Origin: Pelotomaculum propionicicum
GTDB lineage: Bacteria > Bacillota > Desulfotomaculia > Desulfotomaculales > Pelotomaculaceae
Assembly: GCF_004369225.1 (NCBI RefSeq)
Contig: NZ_QFFZ01000021.1
Coordinates: 1-57,039 of the forward strand
Length of the DNA stretch: 57,039 bases
Direction: 5' to 3'
Part shown: piece after piece, positions 7,697 through 16,050 of the stretch
How the letters are laid out: every line of letters starts with the position of its first letter
Numbering within the stretch: position 1 is the stretch's first letter
Made by a program: the position numbers and the translations under genes
Notes under the pieces: generated by a model
What the model saw: only the letters and a program-made list of their open reading frames with translations
The model's database searches: none
Told to the model about the DNA's origin: nothing

Positions 7697-8305
7697 GTGA
7701 TATTAGTGGAGATGCCCAAAAAAATTAAAACCACAGTAGTTCCGGTTAGTTCGATGCAGCAGGATAATTCCAGTTTACCTCAAGTCAATGTCGATGCATT
7801 CAGAGGTCAGGGGCGGCTGGCATTTGTCTGGAACGGCCTGCTTTATGTTCTTGATGGTGATAACGGCACTCTTACAAAGCTGAGTGATACCGGTCAGGCC
7901 AGGTGGCCAAAATATTTGCCTCAGAGACCCGACACAGTATCCCTCGACCCGTGCTGGTCCCCTGACGGGAAACATATCGCGTATGTGGAAGCTGTTGAGC
8001 GAGAAGATCTTGCAGACGCCGGGGAAGTCACCTCCTGGCAGCAGGCACGAACACTTTGGGTCGCGGATGCCGACGGTAAAAACGCCCGCCAGGTAAATGA
8101 GGCCGGAACAGGAATCAGCCGCCCGCTTTGGTCCCGGGACGGCTCTCATATTATTTACCTGAAAGATAACTCCATCTGGTTGATCAATATCAATGGTGGA
8201 AGCCCGGTTAAAATCGCAGGACCTTTACCTGATGCCCCCAACTCTTCTGGCTACTATGGCTATGTCTCATTGCTTGACATCTTAGCCTTCTATGGGAAGC
8301 AATAA
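7697..8305 (+). CDS. Truncated TolB-like propeller protein (paralogue of 10429-12333)
   Basis: 202 aa with no signal peptide. It aligns by eye with the two ends of the propeller in the SLH protein at 10429-12333: AFRGQGRLAFVWNGLLYVLDG matches AFKDQGALAFIRQGLLYTLDG, and the C-terminal half (TRTLW/ARTLWV...GISRPLWSRDGSHIIYLKD) matches TRTLWIRNSDGSGAH...YQPAWSKDGEHILYVRD. The central blades and the N-terminal SLH domains are missing, so this is an internally deleted copy. The start is uncertain (GTG 7697 or ATG 7712). It may not be exported or functional. Confidence 0.6.
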   Translation: MILVEMPKKIKTTVVPVSSMQQDNSSLPQVNVDAFRGQGRLAFVWNGLLYVLDGDNGTLTKLSDTGQARWPKYLPQRPDTVSLDPCWSPDGKHIAYVEAVEREDLADAGEVTSWQQARTLWVADADGKNARQVNEAGTGISRPLWSRDGSHIIYLKDNSIWLININGGSPVKIAGPLPDAPNSSGYYGYVSLLDILAFYGKQ

Positions 8306-8411
8306 TTCTTTAACACCAAGATTGAGTTGCCATATGTTGCTTTAATAGTTTTTGAAGGAATTTATGAAGATTTTAACATGCTCAACGAGAATAAACCCGG
8401 AGGTGGCTGAG

Positions 8412-9443
8412 ATGATTAAATCCGGCAAGAATATCGTTTTCCCAGTTATGTTATTATTTATTTTCACCATTTTCGCCGGGTTGGCCGGCAAACCCCAGGA
8501 GGTTCGGGCCGCCGGACAAAGCCTGCTTGCAGGCGGGGCCGGTGCGGCGGCGGCAGGCGAATCATTATATGAATTAACTGTATTTTTGAACGGCAAGCAA
8601 TTGACTTTTGACCAGGAACCAATTTTAGTTGAAAACAGAATTTTGGTCCCTTTGCGCAAAATTGCAGAGTCGCTAGGAGCCACCGTGGTATGGACCGGGG
8701 TAAGACCGCAGGTGACAGTGCAAAAAGGTGACACAGTGATTGGTTTGAACATTGGTTCAAATGAGGGTTTTACAAATAACCGGCAGATATTTTTTCTGGA
8801 ACAGCCGCCTATCATTGTCAACGGTCGGACAATGGTGCCTCTGCGGTTTCTCTCGGAAACGCTGGGAGCAAAAGTTGATTGGGATGAAAAGGGCAGGACC
8901 GTTTCTATTTCAGATGGGGATTTTATGAAGTCTAATCTCCCGGAAGTGACGGAGAATGGGCAGGGAAAGCCTGACGCAGACAAATATTATAAGTTGTATG
9001 ATGCCGTGGTTGGACCCGATTACAGCCCTTCTGTTGAGGAAGCAAAGGCATACGTCTTAGAACAGGGGCTATTGAAGATCGTAAAAGATGTGCAATTCAC
9101 GCCCACCCGTTTTATTGAATATGGGCCCACTGACACGATGGTTATTGGAAACGATGAGTCAGGGCGGGAAAAAGCTGTTTGGTTGACAAAGAACCAATAT
9201 ACCGGGGACATTTCTCTCACGGGTTCTGTTCTTATGAATGACGGAGTGTCTAAAGAAACCATCTATTCTAAACTGGAGGAAAAGGGCATTAGGCGTGAAA
9301 GTGTTCAAAAGATCTACATTGCTCCATATGAAAAAAACCAGATAGACTGGTTTGTGTTTGCAGAGCAAGAGAATAAAAGATATTATTACTGTTTCGATTA
9401 CAAGACTGGAGAAATGGTAATTGAGAACATTTTTAGACAATAG
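8412..9443 (+). CDS. Exported protein with copper-amine-oxidase-N stalk domain
   Basis: 343 aa from the ATG at 8412, which has GGAGG at 8399-8403; an in-frame ATG at 8364 lacks a site. A signal peptide (about residues 1-35, IVFPVMLLFIFTIFAGLAG ... VRAAG) is followed by a double stalk repeat: VFLNGKQLTFDQEPILVENR / ILVPLRKIAESLGATVVW and PPIIVNGRTMVPLRFLSETL / GAKVDW. This is the Cu_amine_oxidN1 module common in surface proteins of Clostridia. The C-terminal 160 aa (YYKLYDAVVGPDYSPSVEEA..., ending in a YYYCFDYKTGEMVIE strand) is not a family I recognise. A decayed copy of part of it lies at 26600-26700. Confidence 0.8.
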   Translation: MIKSGKNIVFPVMLLFIFTIFAGLAGKPQEVRAAGQSLLAGGAGAAAAGESLYELTVFLNGKQLTFDQEPILVENRILVPLRKIAESLGATVVWTGVRPQVTVQKGDTVIGLNIGSNEGFTNNRQIFFLEQPPIIVNGRTMVPLRFLSETLGAKVDWDEKGRTVSISDGDFMKSNLPEVTENGQGKPDADKYYKLYDAVVGPDYSPSVEEAKAYVLEQGLLKIVKDVQFTPTRFIEYGPTDTMVIGNDESGREKAVWLTKNQYTGDISLTGSVLMNDGVSKETIYSKLEEKGIRRESVQKIYIAPYEKNQIDWFVFAEQENKRYYYCFDYKTGEMVIENIFRQ

Positions 9444-9593
9444 CTTGTTATTGAGATATTCGTATGATAACTGCTTATATGCTCAATAGTTTTGTCTTAT
9501 TTGAAAGATACCGTCTGATCAGTTTTAATAACAGAAGATGATAAATAAACCTGGACTTTACTGGGGAGATACTACAACAAGGAGGTGTACATA

Positions 9594-9785
9594 TTGGGTT
9601 TGGAAATCAATGCAACACTGTTTGCGCAAATTATAGATTTGTTAATATTTATCCTTTTCTTTGCCGGTATTGTAATATTAGTATCAAAAGCCTGGGCTTT
9701 TAAAAAGGATATTCAAAACAAAGTTGAAATAATGGATGGAGAAATCAAAGAAATGAGAAGGTTATTGGAGGGGAAAAAGCGATAA
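9594..9785 (+). CDS. Small membrane protein with cytoplasmic amphipathic tail
   Basis: 63 aa from TTG 9594, preceded by AAGGAGGTG at 9579-9587. One hydrophobic helix (IIDLLIFILFFAGIVILVS) is followed by a charged helical tail (KKDIQNKVEIMDGEIKEMRR). The layout resembles DUF4083-type short proteins. A paralogue with a frameshift lies at 42044. The conserved ribosome site, TTG start and MGLE(I/F)NAT opening in both copies show that the family is genuinely translated. Confidence 0.65.
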   Translation: MGLEINATLFAQIIDLLIFILFFAGIVILVSKAWAFKKDIQNKVEIMDGEIKEMRRLLEGKKR

Positions 9786-9804
9786 GAGTCATTATATAGA
9801 GTCA

Positions 9805-10313
9805 CTATATTGCTATAGAACTGCTCCAGAGTTTTATACTTTTGAAAACGACAAGGAGATTGTATTTAACCGGCAAGACGATAAGTCAGAAATAAGGGAT
9901 AAATCTATCCTTACTAACTTGAGTTTGACAGTAATAATTTCCCATCCCTTGTGGCTGTAGGGCTGAGCATGCTTCCAATTTATGGACCCCCTAAATTGTG
10001 CCACGCGATAAATTCAGCAATGACGGGGCTTTCCGGGATCGCTGTCAAACCTGAGACTAAGTTGTGGGTTAAAGTCAGTACCTTTTATGAAAACAAAAAG
10101 GATATGCATTTTTTGACTGCACCTGACGACTGGGTAGTTAATCAAGTTAATACTATTAAAAATGATTATACCGTTGGCTCAGTTAATGGTGAACCTAATA
10201 CATTTAGGCCGGTGCTGTCAGAACAATCGCCTGATTTGAATTCTAAGAGGATAGAAGTTCACCAGGTCAATCCTGAGGAGTTACCAAGTAAAAAGAAGGT
10301 GACAGGTGAGTGA
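9805..10313 (+). pseudogene. Unrecognised gene, apparently frameshifted
   Basis: An open frame (LYCYRTAPEFYTFENDKEIV...) runs from about 9805 in one frame, and a second frame from about 9918 (LEFDSNNFPSLVAVGLSMLP...) continues to a stop at 10313. The overlap at 9910-9945 and the lack of any ribosome site for the GTG at 9951 suggest a single gene broken by a shift near 9917. The product looks soluble and mixed alpha/beta; I recognise no family. Composition is AT-richer than the flanking propeller genes. Confidence 0.35.
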
Positions 10314-10428
10314 CGGGGGACGGTTATAGTTTTTAAGGTTAATATTTTTCCATAAGATATCCGTTCCGGCATGCAGCTTGCAAAGATTACAGTTGAGGAA
10401 GCGCCGGGAATAGGTCTTACAACTACCT

Positions 10429-12333
10429 CTAAGGCTGGTACCATGCCATAATACCCTGGTACGAAGAATAACCGTAAAAGCCGAAGAGATCTCCCCCTTT
10501 GGGAAACAGTCCCAATACCTTTTCCGGCTGCCCGCCGTCGGCCCCGATTATCCAGATGGCGTTGTCCCGCACATACAGGATGTGCTCTCCATCTTTGGAC
10601 CAGGCCGGCTGGTACACGCCCGCTCCGGCGTCCGTCAGGGGATGAGCGCCGGAGCCGTCTGAATTCCGGATCCAGAGTGTGCGCGTGGCCACCCAGGCAG
10701 CCAGTTCCTCGGGTTTACTAAAGCCCCACACGTCGTCGCCCAAGTTCTTTGCGGTAACGAAGGCGATACGGCTGCCGTCCGGAGAGAAGGAGGGGTCGAT
10801 AGCGACGCTGCCTTCGGGATTGTTAAGTTCCTGGACGCTCCCCGATTCCAGGTCTACAGTGGCCAGGCTCTTTCTTGCCCAGACTATCCGCCAGCCGCCC
10901 GTTACCATCAGCAGGCTCCCCTGCGGTGATAAGGACAGCCACCCCCGGTGGGCAAGACCACTGGTGAGGAGTGTAGGCTCGGTATCACCCAACCGAAGGC
11001 TCCACAGGCCCATCCCGTCAGCCGCCAGAGAAGCTGAGTGTAATGGGTCCAACCAGTACAGCAACCCTTTGCCGTCTGGCCACCAGGCAGTAACCTGTAT
11101 CCCGGCCTGTGGGGCCACCAGTCGCTGAACAGGCTGACCGCCGTCTACAGAAATGGTATAGAGCACGTCGCTGCGGTTCTGTGGTTCCTCCGACGGCAGC
11201 GTAACATTGTAAGCCAGGGATTTGCCGTCAGGCGACCAGGCCAAGTGAAACGTTCCTTCGGACTTGACCAGCCGGCGCGGCTCGCCTTCCGCCGGCACCA
11301 GCCAGACGCCATCTGGCATAGCTACCGCCAGCACGTTACCGGTGGGCGACCAATAAAATCTTTCGCGGCTGACTAACTGGGGCAGGTCTTGAACCTGGTG
11401 GGCCTGCGAACCGTCCCGGCGTACCAGCCAAAGCGGGCCGGTATTGGCCTCTTGGTCGGTGACGCGGATAAACGCCAGCCACTGGCCGTCGTGAGACCAG
11501 GCTGGCTGCAATGCCCTGCCGGACCCGGTCAGTTGCTTGACCTCTCCCGTTTCGCCATCAAGCGTGTAGAGCAAGCCCTGCCTGATGAAAGCCAGAGCGC
11601 CTTGATCCTTGAAGGCGGCTGTATTCACATCCGGGGGGGTTATTATTGGATTGCTGGAGTCCGGTGAGCTTCCCGGTCCCGCCTCCTGAGCAGGCGTTGC
11701 GACAGCCAGGGTTTTTAAAGTTCGGTTTAAAATGGTCGCCAGTTCTGCACGAGTTATTTTCTCGTCAGGTTTGAATTCGTTGCCGGTGTACCTCATTATG
11801 CCGGTGTTAAAGACAAAGCTGATGTCAGATTGTTGTTTTTGGCTCAAATTAGTTGTATCAAGATAATCCGGCCACATCATTGTGGTAATAACCGATAGCT
11901 TTTTTGCTGCAAAAGAGTCAGCTATCGCACTGGCTGCTTCTGCTCTGGTAACAGCTTCATGGGGTCTAAATTTTCTGTCGGCAATATTAAAGATTTTATT
12001 ATAGCCGATAATCATTGAAGCCTTACTGTACCATATATTATCTTCCACATCGTCATACAAGTCAGAAGGGACAGGCGCTTTGACAAACTTTAAGTCATCA
12101 TAATTTAAATCAAAGGTTTTAACTAAACATACAGCCAGTTGCGCCCGGTCGACAAATTCGTCCGGACTGAATTTATTGCTTGCTGTGCCAATCATTATAC
12201 CTTTTTCGTAAACAGCTTCAATATCGGCGGAAGCCTGGGACTGAATGTCGTCAAAGGGAGTCCGGGCAAAACCTGCGTACGGGGCTATTAGAAGAATCGA
12301 TACTAACAAAAACATAAACAAAGCTCTTTTCAT
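10429..12333 (-). CDS. S-layer-anchored TolB-like beta-propeller protein
   Basis: 634 aa with a signal peptide (MKRALFMFLLVSILLIAPYA) and AAGGAAGAG upstream of the ATG. Three SLH motifs occupy about residues 35-215 (FSPDEFVDRAQLAVCLVKTF, FRPHEAVTRAEAASAIADSF, FKPDEKITRAELATILNRTL), which would bind pyruvylated cell-wall polymer. A short linker leads to a propeller of about seven blades marked by WSHDGQWLAF, WSPTGNVLAV, WSPDGKSLAY, WWPDGKGLLY, FSPDGSRIAF and WSKDGEHILY. Two derived fragments exist in the window: the deleted propeller at 7697 and a 48-base SLH piece at 18934. It is convergent with the broken gene at 9805 and divergent from the ATPase/helicase operon. Confidence 0.9.
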   Translation of the reverse strand: MKRALFMFLLVSILLIAPYAGFARTPFDDIQSQASADIEAVYEKGIMIGTASNKFSPDEFVDRAQLAVCLVKTFDLNYDDLKFVKAPVPSDLYDDVEDNIWYSKASMIIGYNKIFNIADRKFRPHEAVTRAEAASAIADSFAAKKLSVITTMMWPDYLDTTNLSQKQQSDISFVFNTGIMRYTGNEFKPDEKITRAELATILNRTLKTLAVATPAQEAGPGSSPDSSNPIITPPDVNTAAFKDQGALAFIRQGLLYTLDGETGEVKQLTGSGRALQPAWSHDGQWLAFIRVTDQEANTGPLWLVRRDGSQAHQVQDLPQLVSRERFYWSPTGNVLAVAMPDGVWLVPAEGEPRRLVKSEGTFHLAWSPDGKSLAYNVTLPSEEPQNRSDVLYTISVDGGQPVQRLVAPQAGIQVTAWWPDGKGLLYWLDPLHSASLAADGMGLWSLRLGDTEPTLLTSGLAHRGWLSLSPQGSLLMVTGGWRIVWARKSLATVDLESGSVQELNNPEGSVAIDPSFSPDGSRIAFVTAKNLGDDVWGFSKPEELAAWVATRTLWIRNSDGSGAHPLTDAGAGVYQPAWSKDGEHILYVRDNAIWIIGADGGQPEKVLGLFPKGGDLFGFYGYSSYQGIMAWYQP

Positions 12334-12577
12334 TTATTCTTCTCTTCCTTTACTTTTTTTAAATATTGGACGATAGAGAGCATTAAAAGGTTCACCATGT
12401 AGAGTTGAGGCTGCCTGGAACAAAAACTAACAATTGTGCCTGGCTCTGGTCAGGGTCTTTGCTAGCAAGAAAAGGACCGCATTTTGTTGCAGAGATTTAA
12501 AATGAGTAGAAGGATAATGCCCAGCCCTTGAAGAAAGATAGCATATTCTGTCAGACTTTCGGGGGTGTTTTTTATAT

Positions 12578-13372
12578 ATGTCGAAGACTCTTGATGAATT
12601 TTTGGACCAGACGCTGCAGGAGGACTTTAAAAGCCTCAACAACGTTCACCGCAGCATGGTTAACGTGGTCAGGCGCGTGAAAACGGCAGGCGACGAGGGC
12701 AACCTGGAAGCCCTGCAGCAGGCTCTGGCCCGCTACGGAGAGCTGCTGGACAGGCAGCAGGAAACACTGCTGGGCCTGCTGGAGAAGCTGCCCTCTTTCA
12801 ACCTGCAGTCTTACCTGCAGGAAGAGTTTCACCGGGGCTTTATGGACGCCCTGGCGGCGGAAAGCCTGGCCGTGGAAGCAGAGTACCCGGTTTACGAAGT
12901 CCTTCCATATAAAGTACGGGTGCTGCCGGAAAAAGAGATGGTCACCATCGACGACCGTGTCTACCGCAACCTGCGCCCCGGCGTCCTGGCCGGGCACTTG
13001 AAGAAAAGCATCGACCGCTTAAACGCGGCTTCCTTCGATACCCAGCGCTTTCTCCAAGCCCTGGCGGCGGCTTACGACACGGAGATGGCCAAACAGATCG
13101 CCAAGACAAAGATCGACGTCAGTGAACAGGAAGTACTGCTGAAAGACGTCTATAACACCCTCACCCCGCTGCCCCGGCAAAGGCGCGACTACCCGGCGCA
13201 GCTTTTTGCCTTCGACCTGCACCGGGTACTGAAAAGCGGGCGGATGAACGCGCCGGACGGCAGACGCCTCTGGCTGGGGAATGTGCGCAACAACAGGCAG
13301 GCGCTGGTGGTCCTGGACGCCCAGGGACAGCCTCAACGCCTTGGTGTGATGAAGTTTTACAGGGAGGGATAG
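12578..13372 (+). CDS. Unknown first protein of the ATPase/helicase operon
   Basis: 264 aa, ATG at 12578 with CGGGGGTG about ten bases upstream. The N-terminal 90 residues look like a helical bundle (SLNNVHRSMVNVVRRVKTAG, ARYGELLDRQQETLLGLLEK). A middle part (YPVYEVLPYKVRVLPEKEMV, TIDDRVYRNLRPGVLAGHLK) and a C-terminal domain (LFAFDLHRVLKSG, GRRLWLGNVRNNRQALVVLD) follow. No motif that I recognise and no catalytic residues evident. It lies three bases before the first ATPase gene, whose ribosome site is inside its 3' end, so the two are surely cotranscribed. It is probably a structural or adaptor subunit. Confidence 0.75.
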   Translation: MSKTLDEFLDQTLQEDFKSLNNVHRSMVNVVRRVKTAGDEGNLEALQQALARYGELLDRQQETLLGLLEKLPSFNLQSYLQEEFHRGFMDALAAESLAVEAEYPVYEVLPYKVRVLPEKEMVTIDDRVYRNLRPGVLAGHLKKSIDRLNAASFDTQRFLQALAAAYDTEMAKQIAKTKIDVSEQEVLLKDVYNTLTPLPRQRRDYPAQLFAFDLHRVLKSGRMNAPDGRRLWLGNVRNNRQALVVLDAQGQPQRLGVMKFYREG

Positions 13373-13375
13373 CCG

Positions 13376-14617
13376 GTGGAACCGGCAGTCAGGGAAGAAG
13401 CGCTGGAGAGCCTGCGGTGCGGGAACCCGCCGCTGGATTTGCAGGTGCTTAAGGCAATTACGGTGGGAGAGCGGGAAGGGATCTGGAATTTCTGGCGGGA
13501 CCACTACCTGGACGATTATATTGCCTGCGGCGGCAGCAAGGTGAAGTTTCTCACCGGCAAGCCGGGCTCGGGCAAGACCCACGCCCTCCTCCTGATGCTG
13601 GAGGAGGCCCGGCGACTGGGCTATGTCACCTTTTTCACGAGTGCCCGCCGGATGCGCCTGAATAAGTTTGACTCGATCTACCAGGCCGTGCTGGACGCGG
13701 TGGATGTAGAAAACCTGGTGGCAGCTTACTGCGATCATGTGATCGGGAGCCTGGGCTACCAGCCCGGGCAGCTTGCGCCGGAGCAAGATTTCTTTAGCTG
13801 GGCGCAGGCGCAGGGCCGGGCGGCGGACAGCTTGCGGCGTGAGATCCAGGAGAAGCTGGACGAGCTTTATCAGGACCGGAAAATAAACCACAGCTTCGCA
13901 ATGGCATTCACCCAGCTCTGCGCCCACCGCCTGGGCTCGCGCCGGCTGGCAGACGGGCAGAAGGAAATCCTGCAGGAATGGCTGAAAGGCCGCTCCCTGC
14001 CGGCCAGGGCTTTAAAGCCTCTCAAAATTTTTACCCGCATCGACAAATACAACGCCAGGCACATGATGGCGTCTTTCCTCCATTTGCTGCGCCTCTGCGG
14101 CCGCCGGGGGCTTTGCGCGGCGGTAGACGACCTGAGCGCGTTGCTGGAGCGCGGTCCCGAAGGACGGATGCTCTACGGCAGGTCCGCCCGCAACGAGGTC
14201 TACGAGAGCCTGCGGCAGTTGGTGGACGACTTCGCCGGATTCGAAGGGGCGTTTTTTGTCTTTGCCGGGCGGACGGAGCTGATCCATGACGAGAAGGGGG
14301 GCTTTAAGTCCTACGAGGCGCTGTGGATGCGCATCCAGAACGAGGTCGCGGGGTCGCGCCCGAATAAATTTGCCGATCTTTTCAACCAGGACCTGCTGTT
14401 AAAGGAATTCTTCACTGCCGGAACCTGCCTGGAACTGCAACAAAAGCTGAACGAAACTTTCGGTCTCGGCTCCGGTATCCGGCAGGAGGATTTTCACTGC
14501 CTGGTGGAAAACGTAAGCATGCTCTCACCGGTGCGGCGGGTGGTGGAGGCAATTGTCAACCAATACGACGCGGGGGGTGAAAGGGATGGAGAATTTTGCA
14601 GCCAGACAGGTCATTGA
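13376..14617 (+). CDS. BrxC/BrxD-like (DUF2791-type) P-loop ATPase, first paralogue
   Basis: 413 aa, GTG 13376 with AGGGAGGGA at 13361-13369. Walker A is GKPGSGKT at residues 61-68; a Walker B-like strand GLCAAVDDLSALL has Asp at 251-252; a sensor strand follows (AFFVFAGRTELIHDEKGG). This order and spacing, with MRIQNEVAGSRPNKFADLF near the end, is that of the BREX-type ATP-binding proteins. Members form large rings or act as switch ATPases in phage-defence systems. It is clearly different from the next ATPase, so a mixed complex is likely. Its 3' end overlaps the next gene by 32 bases. Confidence 0.75.
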   Translation: MEPAVREEALESLRCGNPPLDLQVLKAITVGEREGIWNFWRDHYLDDYIACGGSKVKFLTGKPGSGKTHALLLMLEEARRLGYVTFFTSARRMRLNKFDSIYQAVLDAVDVENLVAAYCDHVIGSLGYQPGQLAPEQDFFSWAQAQGRAADSLRREIQEKLDELYQDRKINHSFAMAFTQLCAHRLGSRRLADGQKEILQEWLKGRSLPARALKPLKIFTRIDKYNARHMMASFLHLLRLCGRRGLCAAVDDLSALLERGPEGRMLYGRSARNEVYESLRQLVDDFAGFEGAFFVFAGRTELIHDEKGGFKSYEALWMRIQNEVAGSRPNKFADLFNQDLLLKEFFTAGTCLELQQKLNETFGLGSGIRQEDFHCLVENVSMLSPVRRVVEAIVNQYDAGGERDGEFCSQTGH

Positions 14618-15830
14618 ATACCTGCGTTCCGGCGTTTCCTCCCGTAACTTAAGCGCCATTTTTTCCTACGGCCGGGAGGCCGCGTGTGAGCGCGTGGGGC
14701 GCGAACTGGAACGGGTGCGCTCGGACGGCGGCGCCTTTTCCCTGGTGGTCAAGGGCAACTTCGGCAATGGTAAAACGCATTTTTTGAACATCATCGCCCA
14801 CAAGGCGCAAGAACTGAACTTTGCCGTCAGTTTCGTGCCGCTTTCCAAGGAAACTCCCTTCGATAAACTGGACCGCCTGTACCGCCGGGCGGCAGCCGGC
14901 CTGTACCTGCCGGGCTGCTCCCAACCCGGTTTTGTCCCCCTGCTGGAAGCGCTGCAGCCGGGCAGCGATCAGGCGAATGAGATGCTGAACTACGCAGCCC
15001 GCAACCTGCACCCGAAACTTGAGGCCGTGCTGAAAAACTACCTGGACGGCAGCGGTGACGCCTACAACCAGCATATCCTGGCCGGCGACCTGGCGGGTGA
15101 TTTCGTTCCCACCACACAGTTGAAATCCATCCATCGCCTGAACTTCGGGAAAGGGTTGTCCCTACCGCCTTTCAAGGTCAAAGAAAACACCTTCGATTAC
15201 TTCCGCTTCCTTTCCCGCCTGATCCGGGCCGCCGGCTATGCCGGGTGGGTGATCCTCTTCGACGAGTTCGAACAGTTGATGTACCTGGGCATCACGGCCA
15301 GGGCCAGCGCCTACCTGAACGCCGCCCGCTTTATGTCGCCTTCTTTCGGCCTGACGGCAACTTATACTGTCTTTGCGGCCTCGTCCAACCTCTGGTCGGA
15401 ATTGATCTGGAAGCAGAAAAACAGCGACTACGATATTGTGCCGCAGAAACTGGCGGCCAAAGAGAGGCAGTATGACATTCCCACGGTGCGGGAAGTTTTC
15501 GGCAGTTTTTTAAAAGAAAACCTCTTTTTGGACACCCTCTCCACTTTCGACATCCGCCGCATGCTCCAGGCCGTGCGCGACCAGCACGCCCTGGCTTACG
15601 GCTGGCAGGCGCCGGACGACATCAGCCGGGCAAAGGCAGGCCTTCCCGCGGACCGGCCCCTGCGTACGGTGATCCGGGCCGTGGTGGAGTACCTTGACCT
15701 GCAGTATCTCTACGGCGGCAGGCCGGAGATTGCGGCGGCGATGCCGGAGGAGATCCTGCCGGGCGATTTGCCGGAGGATGAGCGGGAGGAGCAGGAAAAG
15801 ATTCAGGATCATGAGCACGAATGTCTGTAG
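14586..15830 (+). CDS. BrxD-like (DUF2791-type) P-loop ATPase, second paralogue
   Basis: 414 aa from ATG 14586 (GGGGGTG about six bases upstream); earlier in-frame codons at 14553 and 14577 lack a site. It begins ARQVIEYLRSGVSSRNLSAI, the usual BrxD opening, then Walker A GNFGNGKT (57-64), the family motif FVPLSKETPFDKLDRLYRRA, and Walker B WVILFDEFEQL (Asp226, Glu227), followed by a sensor strand TYTVFAASSNLW. The C-terminus is acidic. Together with the preceding ATPase and the downstream helicase it resembles the BrxD plus helicase part of BREX and related systems, but no other BREX gene is present. Confidence 0.8.
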   Translation: MENFAARQVIEYLRSGVSSRNLSAIFSYGREAACERVGRELERVRSDGGAFSLVVKGNFGNGKTHFLNIIAHKAQELNFAVSFVPLSKETPFDKLDRLYRRAAAGLYLPGCSQPGFVPLLEALQPGSDQANEMLNYAARNLHPKLEAVLKNYLDGSGDAYNQHILAGDLAGDFVPTTQLKSIHRLNFGKGLSLPPFKVKENTFDYFRFLSRLIRAAGYAGWVILFDEFEQLMYLGITARASAYLNAARFMSPSFGLTATYTVFAASSNLWSELIWKQKNSDYDIVPQKLAAKERQYDIPTVREVFGSFLKENLFLDTLSTFDIRRMLQAVRDQHALAYGWQAPDDISRAKAGLPADRPLRTVIRAVVEYLDLQYLYGGRPEIAAAMPEEILPGDLPEDEREEQEKIQDHEHECL

Positions 15831-15884
15831 CCCCGGGACCGGCGCCCGGAGCATTTTTATCGTACGCAAAGTAATTGTGAAGTT

Positions 15885-16022
15885 ATGACAATATATAGAT
15901 TGAGGGAGGTAGTAGCCAGGAACAAGGATTTTTTCAATGCGAAGGTCCTTAAACCTCAACCTGCTTTCTTAGGAGAAGTTATACCGGTGACTGGAGATGG
16001 ACGGCTCACGGACGATAAATGA
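15885..16022 (+). CDS. Possible 45-aa ORF between ATPase and helicase genes
   Basis: The 220-base gap between the second ATPase and the helicase holds an ATG ORF (MTIYRLREVVARNKDFFNAK..., ending VTGDGRLTDDK) with only a weak ribosome site (GTGAAG). The product is basic at the start and acidic at the end. I recognise no family. It could be a small subunit, a leader peptide for the helicase gene or chance. Confidence 0.3.
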   Translation: MTIYRLREVVARNKDFFNAKVLKPQPAFLGEVIPVTGDGRLTDDK

Positions 16023-16050
16023 TGGAAATTCTGAAATGTGAGGTGACTTC

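Noticed and set aside
13019-13927. Antisense 302-codon frame over the first operon genes
   Set aside because: Composition is a mirror of the coding strand (many Arg/Gln/Leu repeats); no start site or motif.
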